Source: Narthecium ossifragum
Taxonomy: Eukaryota; Streptophyta; Magnoliopsida; Dioscoreales; Nartheciaceae
Length of the DNA stretch: 64,000 bases
Assembly: GCA_963920575.1 (NCBI GenBank)
Contig: OY986968.1
Span: forward strand, 4,519,485-4,583,484
Direction of reading: 5' to 3'
How positions within the stretch are numbered: position 1 is the first letter of the stretch; each line of letters opens with the position of its first letter. The notes under the pieces were generated by a model. It was given only the letters and a program-made list of their open reading frames with translations, was not told the DNA's origin and made no database searches. This document shows, in pieces, positions 34,473 through 45,019 of this stretch. The translations under genes and the position numbers were made by a program.

Positions 34473-35751
34473 CCAATCTCCTGACTACACTGCAGGCATA
34501 GGTCGTGGGTTTTGAGGTTTTCAAGGACCTCTATTTGGATGACCCTTCTTTTGGCATCGTTTATGCTGAGGTCAAGGACGGGCAGCGCACGGATTTCAGC
34601 TTGCAAGACGGCTTTCTATTCCGGGGACTACGCCTTTGTGTGCCTGACTGCTCTCTACGAGGCCAGATTTTGCAGGAGCTGCACCGAGAGGGTCACTTTG
34701 GGCGAGACAAGACTCTGGCTCTTGTAGCTCGCGATTACTATTGGCCCAAGCTTCCAAGGGACGTAGCCAGATATGTGGAGTAGTGCCATATCTGTCAACT
34801 GTCCTGGGGATCAGCCACCAACGCAGGACTCTACATGCCCCTTCCTGTTCCTGATGCGTCGTAGATCGACGTCAGCATGGACTTCGTACTTGGACTGCCT
34901 CTTACAACTCACGGTATGGATTCCATCTTTGTAGTTGTCGACCAATTTTCTAAGATGGCTCATTTTATAGCTTGCCGGAAGACGATGGATGCCGCGTGGA
35001 TCGCTCACCTTTATTTCCAAGAGGTGGTGCGGTTATATGGGATTCCCAGATCGATCACCTCTGATCGCGACGTCAAGTTCATGAGCAACTTCTGAAAGTG
35101 CTTATGGCAGAAGTTGGGTACCAAATTGAACTTCAGCAGTGCTTATCATCCTCAAACTGATGGCCAGACCGAGGTCGTCAATCGAAGCCTCGGCAATCTC
35201 TTGAGGAGCCTGGCAGGAAGCCGACCGAAGATGTGGGATGCAGCTTTGAGCCAAGCCGAATTCGCATTCAATCGGTCCAAAAACCGTTCGACCGGCTTGA
35301 GCCCTTTTGAAACAGTCTATGGATCAAATCTTATGGGGGTGTTGGATCTGGTTCCAATTTCCAAGCCTGGTCGATCCAACCTGCGAGCTGAAGACATGAT
35401 TGAGCATCTCCAAACTATCCAGGATCAGGTCAAGTCTTAACTGGAACTCACTAATGCCATGTATAAAAGTGTGGCGGATCGGCATCGTCGCCAGGTCACG
35501 TTCGACGTCGGGGATGAAGTGTGGGTCGTCTTGACCATAGAGAGGCTACCAGCAGAAGAATATTTCAAGCTGGGAGATAGGAAGATCGGGCCCTGTGATG
35601 TCCTCCAGAAATTTAATGACAATGCCTACCGAGTCCGGCTTCCACCCCATTTGCAGATTTCGGATACCTTCAATGTGAAGCATCTGGTTCCATACAGAGG
35701 GGTATTACGTGACTCAGACTCGAGGACGAGTCCTTTTCAACCAGGGGAGGA
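34473..35751 (+). pseudogene. CRM-like integrase remnant
   Basis: It continues the CRM-like polyprotein. The zinc-binding part has LQELHREGHFGRDKTLAL and, after a stop at 34781, CHICQ. The core shows [16 protein letters not shown] sequence (Asp, about 34880), [13 protein letters not shown] (Asp, about 35066) and HPQTDGQTEVVNR (Glu, about 35170). The C-terminal part (VGDEVWVVL near 35507, LGDRKIGPCDVLQKF) leads to FNVKHLVPY near 35670. Stops at 34781, 34861, 35093 and 35438 disable it. The last frame runs on into the 3' LTR. Confidence 0.88.
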
Positions 35752-36317
35752 TGATGCAGGACCAAGCCCAGGCCTGATCGAGTCCAATCCGGAGCAGATC
35801 CAGACGCGTTCAGACTCTATCCGTCCGACTCAGATCTCCGGACGACCCCGACCGTCGGATGGGCATAACTTTCGCTCACGACGTCCGATCGGGGCGTGCG
35901 ACCAGTCGAAATGACCGGCTCGACGAGCCCGTCAAGATTCATCGGAGATCAAAGATCTCTCCATGACCTTAACCTCCGAATCTTCAAATTCCTTTTTCTT
36001 TGGCTTAAAATTCAGTTTTAGTGAAAAACTTTCCTTTTTAGGCAGTTTTTGCGGTCTTTCCTTTTTTTAGCAAATTTCCTATTTCTAATAGGTTTTCTCC
36101 TATTTGAATTCCGGGTTTAGTACTTGGATTAGGGTAATTCATATCAGAGTCCATGTATGAGTTAGGGTTTGTCTGGTCTCTCCTTAATCTATAAAAGGAG
36201 GACTTAGGATTTGTCAGAGTCAGTTTTGATGATGAATAAAAAATAGGGTTTTGGTTTCTCCCCATTGAGAAATCTGGTTGTCTCTCTCATAGAGAGGTTC
36301 ACGTTTACCCTGCGCCA
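35752..36317 (+). repeat. 3' LTR of the CRM-like element
   Basis: 566 bp; matches 17128-17703 and is preceded by purine-rich CCAGGGGAGGA. The flanking ACTTG completes the TSD. Confidence 0.88.
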
Positions 36318-37509
36318 ACTTGGTTATGATTATGTGAGCTATTTTATATAGATTTGGCAAAAGCCATCCCAACCTGAAGGACCAATGGTTATACTCGGTA
36401 TCAAATCGGGTTTGGACAGACCATACACCCCTTTGGCCAAAGCATGGCCAAGTTTTTAACACATGATTTTGAAGTCATCGGTTTGGTTTGGGATTTCTGC
36501 CCACCCATATCCACAAAGAGGCCCCGAAAAAAGTCACGTCTTTTTATTTTGCCATGCATTCAAGTGTGAATGATGTTGGATCTATTGATGCCGACAAATT
36601 TCAATGTTTGGTGGGTGTATTAGGGGCTAGTATTGTGCCCAAATGAGCCATTCTAAGGCTTCGGGTCCATTTTGCCTCATACCATCACTTTTCGCATATG
36701 TTAAAAATCTAAATCGTTGAATATGATTCAAACAGATCTGGACGATTGATATGATGATAAAAGGAAATTAATGGTATGGGGCAAACAAAATGCTTCATGT
36801 AATGTATAATGTTTGGAAGAGTTAGAATCATGTCATTACATTACATGGTACCATCCTAAGGGATCGAGCGATGCAATCAAACAAGCAAATCAAAAGAACA
36901 AAGTTGTAGCTGGTTAGACTATACGTATTTTCTATGATGCAGCTTATGCTGTCTAACTCCGTGTAGAGATTACATATATATATATATATATAGCTGCCAA
37001 GCTTTCCTTTACAGACAACTAAGCACACACTTGCAACTCACATTTGACTCTTCTAATTAGAAGTTAAATTTCCCTTTTCTAAACACTAAGCACATATCTA
37101 GAACACGTATTTGACTCTACTGATTAGAATAAGTAAATTTGATAGACTTAATGAATAAGGCTTGACAACACCTTCTCAGCTTCTCTAGCTGAGAAAATGC
37201 TTGTTGAACGAGCTACACTTTAGTTCGAGAGAGAGAAGACGTTAACTGGAATCTGCCAATATTCTAGAATCCAGCCACCATAAAATTTGAAGACTAAATG
37301 TTGACACCGAAGTGCGAAAGAGTCGTGATGAGAAAACCTTAGAATTCGACGTAACCCCCTATTTACAGCCTAGTACAAAGGATCATATATTGAACAGGAA
37401 GTTAAAATTAATAGATTCGAAAACAAGCAGTCGGAGTTGAAATTTGAATGAAAAATAGTAACATAGGAAAGTAGCTAGATATTAAGAGAGAAGATGATGC
37501 GAGTCTGTG

Positions 37510-37566
<57 letters not shown>

Positions 37567-38439
37567 TCCTCTTCACGTTTCCTCAATTGTACTGTTGAAT
37601 GATGATCCTGTTAACTTTCAATACTCAGAGTAAATATTCTAGAGCAACATATGCAAGTGTTTAAACAGTCACTTTAAGCACTATTACTTAATTAGCTTCC
37701 TCCATCGATCATGCGGATCGATGGCAGTCGCCCCTCGCGATACAGCTACTAGATGAGCTAACATAGTTTCTCATCTCATCAGAAACTCTGGCACTTTGAT
37801 CTATGCGATTGATCTGCATTCCTCTTCAAATAACTGCTTTGCATACATTTTGGATGCACATCGAAATTATAAAGGCTCATAACTAGGCATGAATTTTTTC
37901 GGAAGTAACTATCACATATTTGCCATGTATTGGCCCCTCCCTTTGGCAATGGCTGCTTCTTGAATTGATCTCACTACATTTAGCAGCTAACTTTAATCCA
38001 AAAACTATTAGCTCCACCATATGCTCATTAAGAAGACCATCCTTGTTTAACCCTCCTAAAAGGAGCTTTTTCTCACTATTCTTCCCCCCTTCAATTATAT
38101 AGGAGTGTTTCTTCCTTAAACTAGCTGAATCTTCGCACACACTTTCTATTGGATGATTGACATCTCGACACATGTAAAGCACAATAACTTGGCTGAATGG
38201 ATGTGCAAAAGTAATTGACACCCAAAAGCATCAGCCACAATCGTTTGTGCATTATATAAGACCCGATGATATCTCAAATTAGTGGAATCATCAATTCAGC
38301 AACAATCTATGCATCAAACGTTTCCAGCAAAACTCGCCAAGAATACTCTCAGATAATTAATTTTGTACTCTATTCTACCAGCACTGCAAAATTGGGAGCG
38401 AGCAAAACAGTACTCTGTTCTAAGTATTCAGATACATAC
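36318..38439. other. AT-rich non-coding stretch with TA microsatellites
   Basis: TA dinucleotide tracts lie at about 36973-36992 and 37515-37562. A minus-strand frame at 38221-37883 (112 codons) has no recognisable domain and is not called. No other gene signal. Confidence 0.5.
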
Positions 38440-38872
38440 CTGGAAAAGAGCATGTGCCGTTGACTGATCCATAGGGGCAGAAGCAGGTGTGTTCGTCGGG
38501 CTTGGTCCCGTCGTAACCGCAGACCCCGCCGGAGTCCACGCAAAACTGGCACCACCCCCTCCCGGAGCCCCGTCGTAACCGCAGACGTCTTCGAATCGCA
38601 TGCGGCCACTCGATAACTGATCGACGGCCGTCTGGTTCAGCGGAATTAGCACGGTCGACGTACGATTCTCCGACAACTCCGGCACACTCCTGCTGTCGAG
38701 ACTGTGCCCGGTGGTGCTATTACTGAGGCAACCGATGTCATGGATCGTCGGTTTCCCGCTCATGCCGGTGCAGTTGAAGAAGACGACCGGTGAGGCTCTA
38801 GTCCCGGTCGGAGAACAGAAACGCCGACGGGTCGAGAGTGGTGTTCCTGAGCTGTCGCGGTTGTATATATTA
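38440..38872 (-). pseudogene. Broken LRK10/WAK-type ectodomain exon
   Basis: On the minus strand, frames piece together the ectodomain: QLRNTTLDPSAFLF (about 38850), then VVFFNCTGM after a frameshift, and, after another frameshift near 38590, WCQFCVDSGGVCGYDG with CFCPYGSVNGTC (about 38560-38460), which is the WAK-associated C-terminal signature. A donor GTATGT follows 38440 in phase 1, as in the other ectodomain exons. The 5' half with the signal peptide is missing, and no kinase follows on this strand. It is a truncated, frameshifted relative of the 9-15 kb cluster. Confidence 0.75.
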
Positions 38873-39495
38873 AGCGCCTTCTAGAATTTTGAATTGTGTT
38901 TATCAGGCAATTACAACAAGTCTTTTTGTTATGTTTACCCCTCTATAAAGCGACGCCCTCTCCAAGCTAATTCGGGGTCGTGCGTAGGCAATGCATGAAA
39001 TAAACCGCCTCTTTTCCAACCGTTTAATTAGATTAGAAGGGTCAAAATCGTGGCTGTTTATTAGAAATGGAGGGTCACGTTTACGTTTTAAGCCAGCCCC
39101 AAACTACTCATCATTAAATTTTCGTCGGACTAATCGAACAAAGAAAAAGGGACACTTTATTTCTTGCATTGCTTACGGCAATGCATGACCCCCAAATCCC
39201 ATGACCCTGCCACGTTTCCTAGGTGTGTCCAAAATGCCCAATTGACCTGGCCCGGACCTGTTAGGGCCGTAGCCCGGTCCGGCCCGGGTGTTGGCCCTGC
39301 TGGACCGAGCTGATCCGGGTTCATGGCCGGACCAGAGCCCCTTGATCAAAAACCCGGTCTGGCTCACTAGAGGTTATTTTAGCGATCTGATTTCACTGAC
39401 AGCATAGGAAAGATAGTCAAAGGGTATTTCACCAAAATATGAGATTTGTGAGTCTCGTTTGATTCGGAGATAGAAAATGTGAGGATAAGTGATGC
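38873..39495. other. Non-coding stretch with a GC-rich patch
   Basis: A GC-rich patch near 39215-39365 carries GGCCCGG/CCGGGC-like motifs. From about 39448, GTTTGATTCGGAGATAG is inverted relative to CTATCTCTAAACCAAAC at 41283-41300, so the hAT-like element next door may have landed inside an older inverted-repeat element. No gene. Confidence 0.45.
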
Positions 39496-39975
39496 TAGGG
39501 GTGAGCATTCGGTTCCCGGTCCAGAACCGAAGAATCGAATTTTCTTCGGTCCATTTTTTAGGGAACCGAATCGAAGTTACATGGGAACCGAACCGAAATT
39601 TTTGGCTCCAAATTATTTAAAACCTAACTGAAACGAACTATTAAAAGAACCGAACCGAGAATTTCGATTCTGGAACCGAACCGAACAACAATGGTCGAGA
39701 AGAGAGCTCCACGTACGATCGAGCAATCTTTCCACCTTCTTTCCGATTTCTTTGGGAATCTCTCCATAGTTCTAAAGTTGGTAGTCAGTAGTCACTCAAA
39801 ATTTTTAGAATCTGGTCGGAATTCGACTTCTTTTATATTAATTAATTCCATTTGTTGGATGGATTACATGCAAAGAAAGCAAAGGTAATTAATCTAAACG
39901 AGAACAGGACAAGACCGATCGATCGGCTTCTTGATGATGATGGTGATGATGATGATGCCGACGACTTCGACTTTT

Positions 39976-40326
39976 TTAGTAGTTGGTTTTGAAGGGCTTG
40001 TAAGTCTTGAGGTCGGTGACGACACCGGCGATGGAGCCGGCGGCGGCGGCGAGGGAGATGATGAGGCATGCGACGCTGAGCATCTGGAGGCAGACCCACC
40101 TGGTGCTCCACCTGGGCACCTTCTTCTGGACAATGTACATCTCTAAGGGGAAGTATATGGTCAGGGGCCAGAGTTCCAGTGCACCGAGGAATCCGACCAT
40201 GTCGTTGAAGAAGGGGAGGAGCATGGAGATGACCGTCATGAGGATGACGAAGGAGGAGCGCCATACGAGGCGGAAGAGGTTGAGGTTGACGGAGCGCGAT
40301 GGGGTGATGGGCACGTGGATCAACTG
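39976..40326 (-). pseudogene. Captured last exon of an amino acid permease (AAP family), copy A
   Basis: The minus-strand frame reads IHVPITP, LNLFRLVWRSSFVI, MLLPFFNDMVGFLGAL, WPLTIYFPLEMYIVQKK, PRWSTRWVCLQMLSVACLI and AAAAGSIAGVVTDLKTY-KPF, ending in a TAG stop after an Asn-Tyr end. This is the conserved C-terminal part of plant amino acid permeases (plasma-membrane amino acid/H+ symporters). About 115 of the usual 480 or so residues are present, with no 5' exons or start, so it is a gene fragment and not a transporter. Its frame is open, which suggests recent capture. Confidence 0.8.
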
Positions 40327-40349
40327 CAACAAGGGCGGGCCGCAGGCGG

Positions 40350-40634
40350 ACGGCGACGAGGGAGATGATGAGGCATGCGACGCTGAGCATCTGGAGGCAG
40401 ACCCTCCTGGTGCTCCACTTGGGCACCTTCTTCTGGACAATGTACATCTCTACAGGGAAGTATATGGTCATGGGCTAGAAGCCCAGCGCACCGAGGAATC
40501 CGACCACGTCGTTGAAGAAGGGGAGGAGCATAGAGATTAGAAATGACCGTCGTGAGGACGACGAAGGAGGAGCGCCATACGAGGCGGAAGACGTTGAGGT
40601 TGACATAGCGCGATGGGGTGATGGGCACGCGGAT
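40350..40634 (-). pseudogene. Captured amino acid permease exon, copy B (tandem duplicate)
   Basis: This repeats copy A with a period of about 307 bp: IRVPITP, LNVFRLVWRSSFVV, then a short insertion (TTTCTAATC-like, near 40540) that shifts frame, followed by the PPL...VEMYIVQKK, WSTRRVCLQMLSVACLIIS block in the other frame. It lacks the C-terminal end of copy A. Copies of a 27-30-bp GC-rich unit (GGCGGGCCGCAGGCGGACGG) sit at 40333-40360 and 40648-40705, at the duplication borders. Confidence 0.75.
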
Positions 40635-41309
40635 CGACGGCGATAAGGGCGGGCCGCAGGCGGACGGCGACGAGGGCGGGCCACAGGCGGACGGCAACGA
40701 GAGTCGTAGGCGGACGGGGAGCGGCCGGCCACGAGGTCGAGGAAAAGATCAAGAGAGGGAGAGCCAGGAGTGAGGCGGCGGCGTTTAGGCGTAGGGGTTA
40801 GGGGCTTAGGGCATTGTGGGATTTGGCCTTTGGGACTTGGGAGGAGGACCGACCCACCAAGAAGACTGAATTGATCGGGTTAGTTAGACCGACTGACCGG
40901 GTTAGACCATAAATCAATAGATGTATAACAAGTTCGGTTATTCGGTTCTGACCTGAACTGAATCGAATTTTTTTTAGAGAACCAAACACGAATCGAAACT
41001 CGAACTTTTCATACATGCCAAAACCGAACCGAACCGAAAAACTGAAAAAACCAAATCGAATGGACCGAATTAATTCGGTTCGGTTCTGCTCGCCCCTAAG
41101 TGAGGCTAAGGGATTTCGAGCATAAATAGAAAAGGTGGGGATTAGTGAGGATAAGGGATTTTGGGGTAGAAAATGCGGGATAATGAGTAATGATTAAAAA
41201 GTTGGTATAAATCAGTAATGATTGCTCAGGGATAAGTGGAGATAAGGGATTTTAATGTTTACGAATAAATTGGTTATCCCCATCTATCTCTAAACCAAAC
41301 GGGGGCTAA

Positions 41310-42193
41310 GAGTATATCAACAACTTCCCTATCCCTATCTCTATTTTGATGTAATTTTATGTCATTCTACGATGTAGGGAATCCGGTTTTGCCTTATTCA
41401 CCCATCATCTTTTCCTATATTAATTCCTAATAATGCTGAAAGTTTTAAAACTTAAACATATTTAGTGGGTAAGGAATTTGTTTCATTCCCAACAGATTCC
41501 CTATCCCTAAATTTAAAGATTTGACTAAAAAACATTACCCAACATATTCTCTATCCCCAAACTTGTTCCCTATCACATTTCCTAAATTTTAACAGATTCC
41601 CTAATTATATGGAATAAGATTGGTTTTAGGGAATGACATAGAGAATGGGTTTAAGGATAGAGAATATGTTGTGTGACGTTTTTTAATAGGGATAATTACT
41701 TTTGAGTCCTCCAAAACTTCTAAAATTACAAATGCACCCTTACAATCTTTGGCCTCACATATGTACCCTTAAAAACATCGAAAAAATGTTAATTGTGCCT
41801 CTGAGTTACTTCCCGGCGAATAAATAAAGAATATTCCAAACGCTGTTAATGGCATCATGGGAAAAGGTATTTATGTAGGGGGAAATTTGTAATTAAGTAA
41901 CTTTGTGTGGAGATACATTTATAATTAAGTAACTTTGCATGGTTAATTAAGTAACTCTTCCCCCTGATTAGATTTATACCATGGTTAAGTTAGATGGATA
42001 GACAGACTTAAACATATGGGTATGTTCAACATTTTTTCAATGTTTTCTGGGGTACATACGTGAGCCTAAAAAATGTTGGGGTACATTTGTAATTTAAGAA
42101 GTTTTGGGGGATTCAAAAGTAATTATCCCTTTTTAATAATATTCCATAAATATAGTGATAGGGAATGAGATAGGGAACATGTTGATAATGCTC
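41310..42193. mobile_element. MITE, Harbinger-like (TAA target), carrying a second MITE
   Basis: The ends GAGTATATCAACAACTTCCC and the inverse of GGGAACATGTTGATAATGCTC form imperfect inverted repeats, flanked by TAA (41307-41309 and 42194-42196). A relative of the same family lies at 53867-54985. No coding. Confidence 0.7.
41689..42129. mobile_element. Mutator-like MITE with 9-bp TSD
   Basis: 441 bp. The long inverted ends GGGATAATTACTTTTGAGTCC and GGATTCAAAAGTAATTATCCC (1 mismatch, with homology continuing inward) are flanked by identical 9-bp TTTTTAATA (41680-41688 and 42130-42138). A 9-bp duplication is the Mutator hallmark. It is inserted in the 41310-42193 MITE. Confidence 0.85.
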
Positions 42194-42474
42194 TAAGAGG
42201 CTAATGACATATACATAGTGTACAACTTTTTAGGCCAATCATGCAGCCAAGTACTCTTCAAAATATTTTTATACCAAAGATTTCGAGAAATTTAGTTTGA
42301 AAGGGGTTGCATCCGGGGAAGGGAAAACGTGGAGGCAGGTGTGAACTCAAGGAACGATCCATGATATATAACGTGTCATATGTGTTATTTGGAGTCTTCA
42401 TCAAAGAAAATTAGTGATACTGTGCACCACGAGGCTATCACTGGCTGAAGTCACCGTCATACAACTTGTCATAT

Positions 42475-42983
42475 GGGCGTGTTTGGTTGGCTTGAAATGG
42501 AACTAGAGCCACTTTTTTTTAAGTGACTCCAACCATTTCGGTTGTTTGGTGGTGTTGAAGTGAGATTGAAGTCACTTCAAGCCACTTTACCCCCAAGGCA
42601 AATTTAGCTTTCACTTCCAAATTTGACTTCCGGCAATTTTGACCTGAAGTCGTTGAAGAGGCTCGCCGGAAAGTGGCAAATAATATTAATAATATCGTAC
42701 TATAATAAAATATTAATATAAGTGGGTTCCACATATCACGTGTCATATCGTGATTAGCTCACATCATCCAAAATAGTATTATTTTAATATTTTAATTTAA
42801 AATTATTAAAATATTAATATTTTAATATTAAAGTAAAATATTTAAAATATTTTTAAAATAAATATTAAATTATTAAAAATTCCTGAAAACTGTCCATAGT
42901 TGGGGACCAACCAAACACCAGAACTCAAAAAATCTCAGAAAGTCACTCCACTTCAGCTCAGTTCTCAACAACCCAACATGCCC
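42475..42983. mobile_element. MITE-like inverted-repeat element
   Basis: The left end GGGCGTGTTTGGTTGG and the right end CAACCCAACATGCCC are inverted with two differences and flanked by 3-bp TAT. The interior is AT-rich with no coding. A 3-bp TSD suggests a Harbinger-type source. Confidence 0.65.
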
Positions 42984-44188
42984 TATGTGTATTTGAAGTC
43001 ACTCTTATATGACTCGAACGAAGTCCACGTTTTTGAGCAGGGCATTAGTGGAATTACGACATGAGGCTTAATATTTACTGTGGAATATTGCTGGACAGTT
43101 TGAAGAGGCATATTTAGCAACAAAGGATGAAAATAATACATCGATCTCTCAGTATTTTATTGGGCAAAACTTTTAGTGACGATTATGATCCCTAGTGGTT
43201 GAACTATGCGGACTTGAGAGTTCTAGTCCTGAAGGAAAAAAAAAATCTTAGAAAGGTGTGACAAAACAAAGTTCTGAATGATGAGTTTGGCTCAACATGA
43301 ATGGAGCGAATGGACGTAATCTGGAATTTTGATACCGTCTATTTGTGTGTTTAACAGCCGCTATAAATATGGAAAGCGGAATCTGTCTTTCTAAAACGAT
43401 TCCTCATTTCATAAACGGCGTTTGAGCGGACGTCGTGATTCATAGGATTCCGTTCCAACAATTACGCCCATACCATTCCGAGCAGGGCATCCAAACATGC
43501 TCAAAATCTACCGGAATCAGAGTTATGTTACGATCTCGATCCATCAAAATCCACCAGTGGGCTAGACCCGCTAGGTGGCCCCAAGTGAACTTGCCCTTAG
43601 CCAGGGCGGGTCGATTGGGTACTGGGCCGAGTGGGCTGCTCCGCTGGGTCCGGATCTATAACACCTAAGTCTCAAACAAATGTTATACTTGAAGGCTAGC
43701 AATTTAACTAGTGCAAAAGTTTTAGCTTGATACTTACAAGGCATGAGATCCCTTAGCTCATCTTCCTTGATGACTTGAGGGTCTTCTCAGAATAATTTTT
43801 TTCCTCTAAGAGACATGTGGTAAATTAATCTATATATGTCTGAGATATCACATGATGTTTACTTATATTCTACTCGTTCACATCGTCTTCCGCATTGTTT
43901 TATTTTTCTAAGAACAACTCTTCGATTAGTAAATGTCACCCCCTCGTTAAGGTCCTCCTAAGATCTAATCTTAGTTGACTATTCCATTGTGTCACAGTCA
44001 TGTCTCGCCTAATATTCCACAATTTTTTTTCTCTTCTAACCTAACACTGCAACGTCCCTAACAAATATCACTATAACTTATAATAATTCTCACCAAGAAA
44101 TAAGAACAAATACAGAACTACCACTTGTTGATCAAAACCCATGAAGAATAATATAGAGCTAAGAGAGATCTAGTATCAACGTACGTAC
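42984..44188. other. No gene seen
   Basis: Mixed AT-rich sequence. One plus-strand frame at 43435-43668 has no recognisable domain. On the minus strand this would be the intron following the exon at 44396-44189; no membrane-span or kinase exon is found in it. Confidence 0.45.
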
Positions 44189-44396
44189 CGGATTTTTTGT
44201 TGCAATCTAGATCATGCAATCCATCCCTACAGTAGCAAGGAAGCTCCGACCCTCCTCCGGCGGCCGAAGCGCAGTCGGGCGGGATACTGAAGTTGTTGTA
44301 TGGAGGGAAGGCGGTGGTGGCGGCGGCGAGGAGGGTGATGCATATAGCGTAAAGAGGAAGAAGAAGAGGAGGAGAAAGAGCCCTATTGGTAGTCAT
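44189..44396 (-). CDS. Short LRK10-type first exon (signal peptide plus last Cys motif)
   Basis: ATG at 44394-44396 opens a leader of about 29 residues (Leu/Ala/Thr-rich core), followed by a Pro/Asn stretch, one Cys, a Gly-rich bend, and CYCRDGLHDLDCNKK, which matches the C-x-C-x-D-G-x-H...C end of LRK10-type ectodomains. It ends in phase 1 at a donor GTACGT (44188-44183), like the full ectodomain exons. Most of the Cys-rich domain (about 180 residues) is missing, and no downstream exons are in the region. It could be a deletion product or a minimal-ectodomain isoform exon; expression is unknown. Confidence 0.6.
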
Positions 44397-44973
44397 GGTG
44401 GTGCTGTGATCTATGAAGATGCAAGGACTATAGAGGATTGGGTACGCAGGAGTGGCTTGGGTGGGGGAGATACGTTTTGGTTTGAGAAATCTTTGTCAGA
44501 TAGAAAAATGGTAGGATGTTCATTTCTGGACACATGATATGGCACTTGAAAGATATCTAACATTTACTTCAAAATCTTAAGCCAACCACTGAGGGCGAGT
44601 CTAACACGTCTCCTCAGTGTGTGTGGCTCCAATGAACACGAGACATTCAACGCGGTTCCAAAAGTCCTTTAGTTTGAGGTCACGCAGCTCTATCACTCAA
44701 CCTATCAGATTTTGATGTGTGGTGTGTGTTCCATTACAGCCCTTGACGGAAATAAATGGTTGGTATATAGCTGGTAGTTGAGGAAAGGATATTTACTAAT
44801 GGGTGATGTGGGTGGGCCGATATATGAGGATTAGGTGGGCCGTTGAGCCTGGAATAGCAAACCCACTATTAATATAGTTTATTTGGAGAATCATCTATGA
44901 TTTTGGAAATCCATCACCGGCTATTTGACATTTGATTCGTCCATTAACTGCTAAAACAAAAACATTGGCATTG
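44397..44973. other. No gene seen
   Basis: Non-coding; the sequence next to the 44396 start is its upstream region. Confidence 0.45.
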
Positions 44974-45019
44974 AAGCCAAAATTGCTTCTTTTTTTGTTT
45001 TTTCTTTTTTGAAGAGATG

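Larger units (their letters stand above)
17128..36317 (+). mobile_element. CRM-like Ty3-gypsy retrotransposon carrying two later insertions
   Basis: LTRs at 17128-17703 and 35752-36317 start TGATGCAGGACC and end GCGCCA, and are flanked by a perfect 5-bp TSD ACTTG (17123-17127 and 36318-36322). The internal order is gag, zinc knuckle, protease, RT, RNase H, integrase, with integrase last, as in gypsy. The TGATG LTR start, the gag sequence and the open frame that runs from integrase into the 3' LTR (35459-35914) all resemble the CRM (centromeric) chromovirus clade; the clade call is inference. Insertions at 20366-32391 and 32822-34467 split RT/RNase H and RNase H/integrase. Stops and frameshifts show that it is inactive. 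Confidence 0.9.
39496..41098. mobile_element. Non-autonomous hAT-like element with captured gene fragments
   Basis: The ends TAGGGGTGAGCA and TGCTCGCCCCTA are inverted (1 mismatch). They are flanked by 8-bp repeats AGTGATGC (39488-39495) and AGTGAGGC (41099-41106), 7 of 8 matching, which is the hAT target size. Both arms (39496-39690 and 40900-41098) consist of ACCGAA/TTCGGT motifs. The 39.9-40.8 kb core encodes two partial copies of an amino-acid-permease exon on the minus strand. No transposase is present. Confidence 0.75.

Noticed and set aside
37515..37562. TA-repeat as replication origin or regulatory site
   Set aside because: A simple microsatellite; nothing in the sequence supports a function.
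37883..38221. 112-codon minus-strand frame as a gene
   Set aside because: No domain, signal or splice context recognised; next to AT-rich non-coding DNA.
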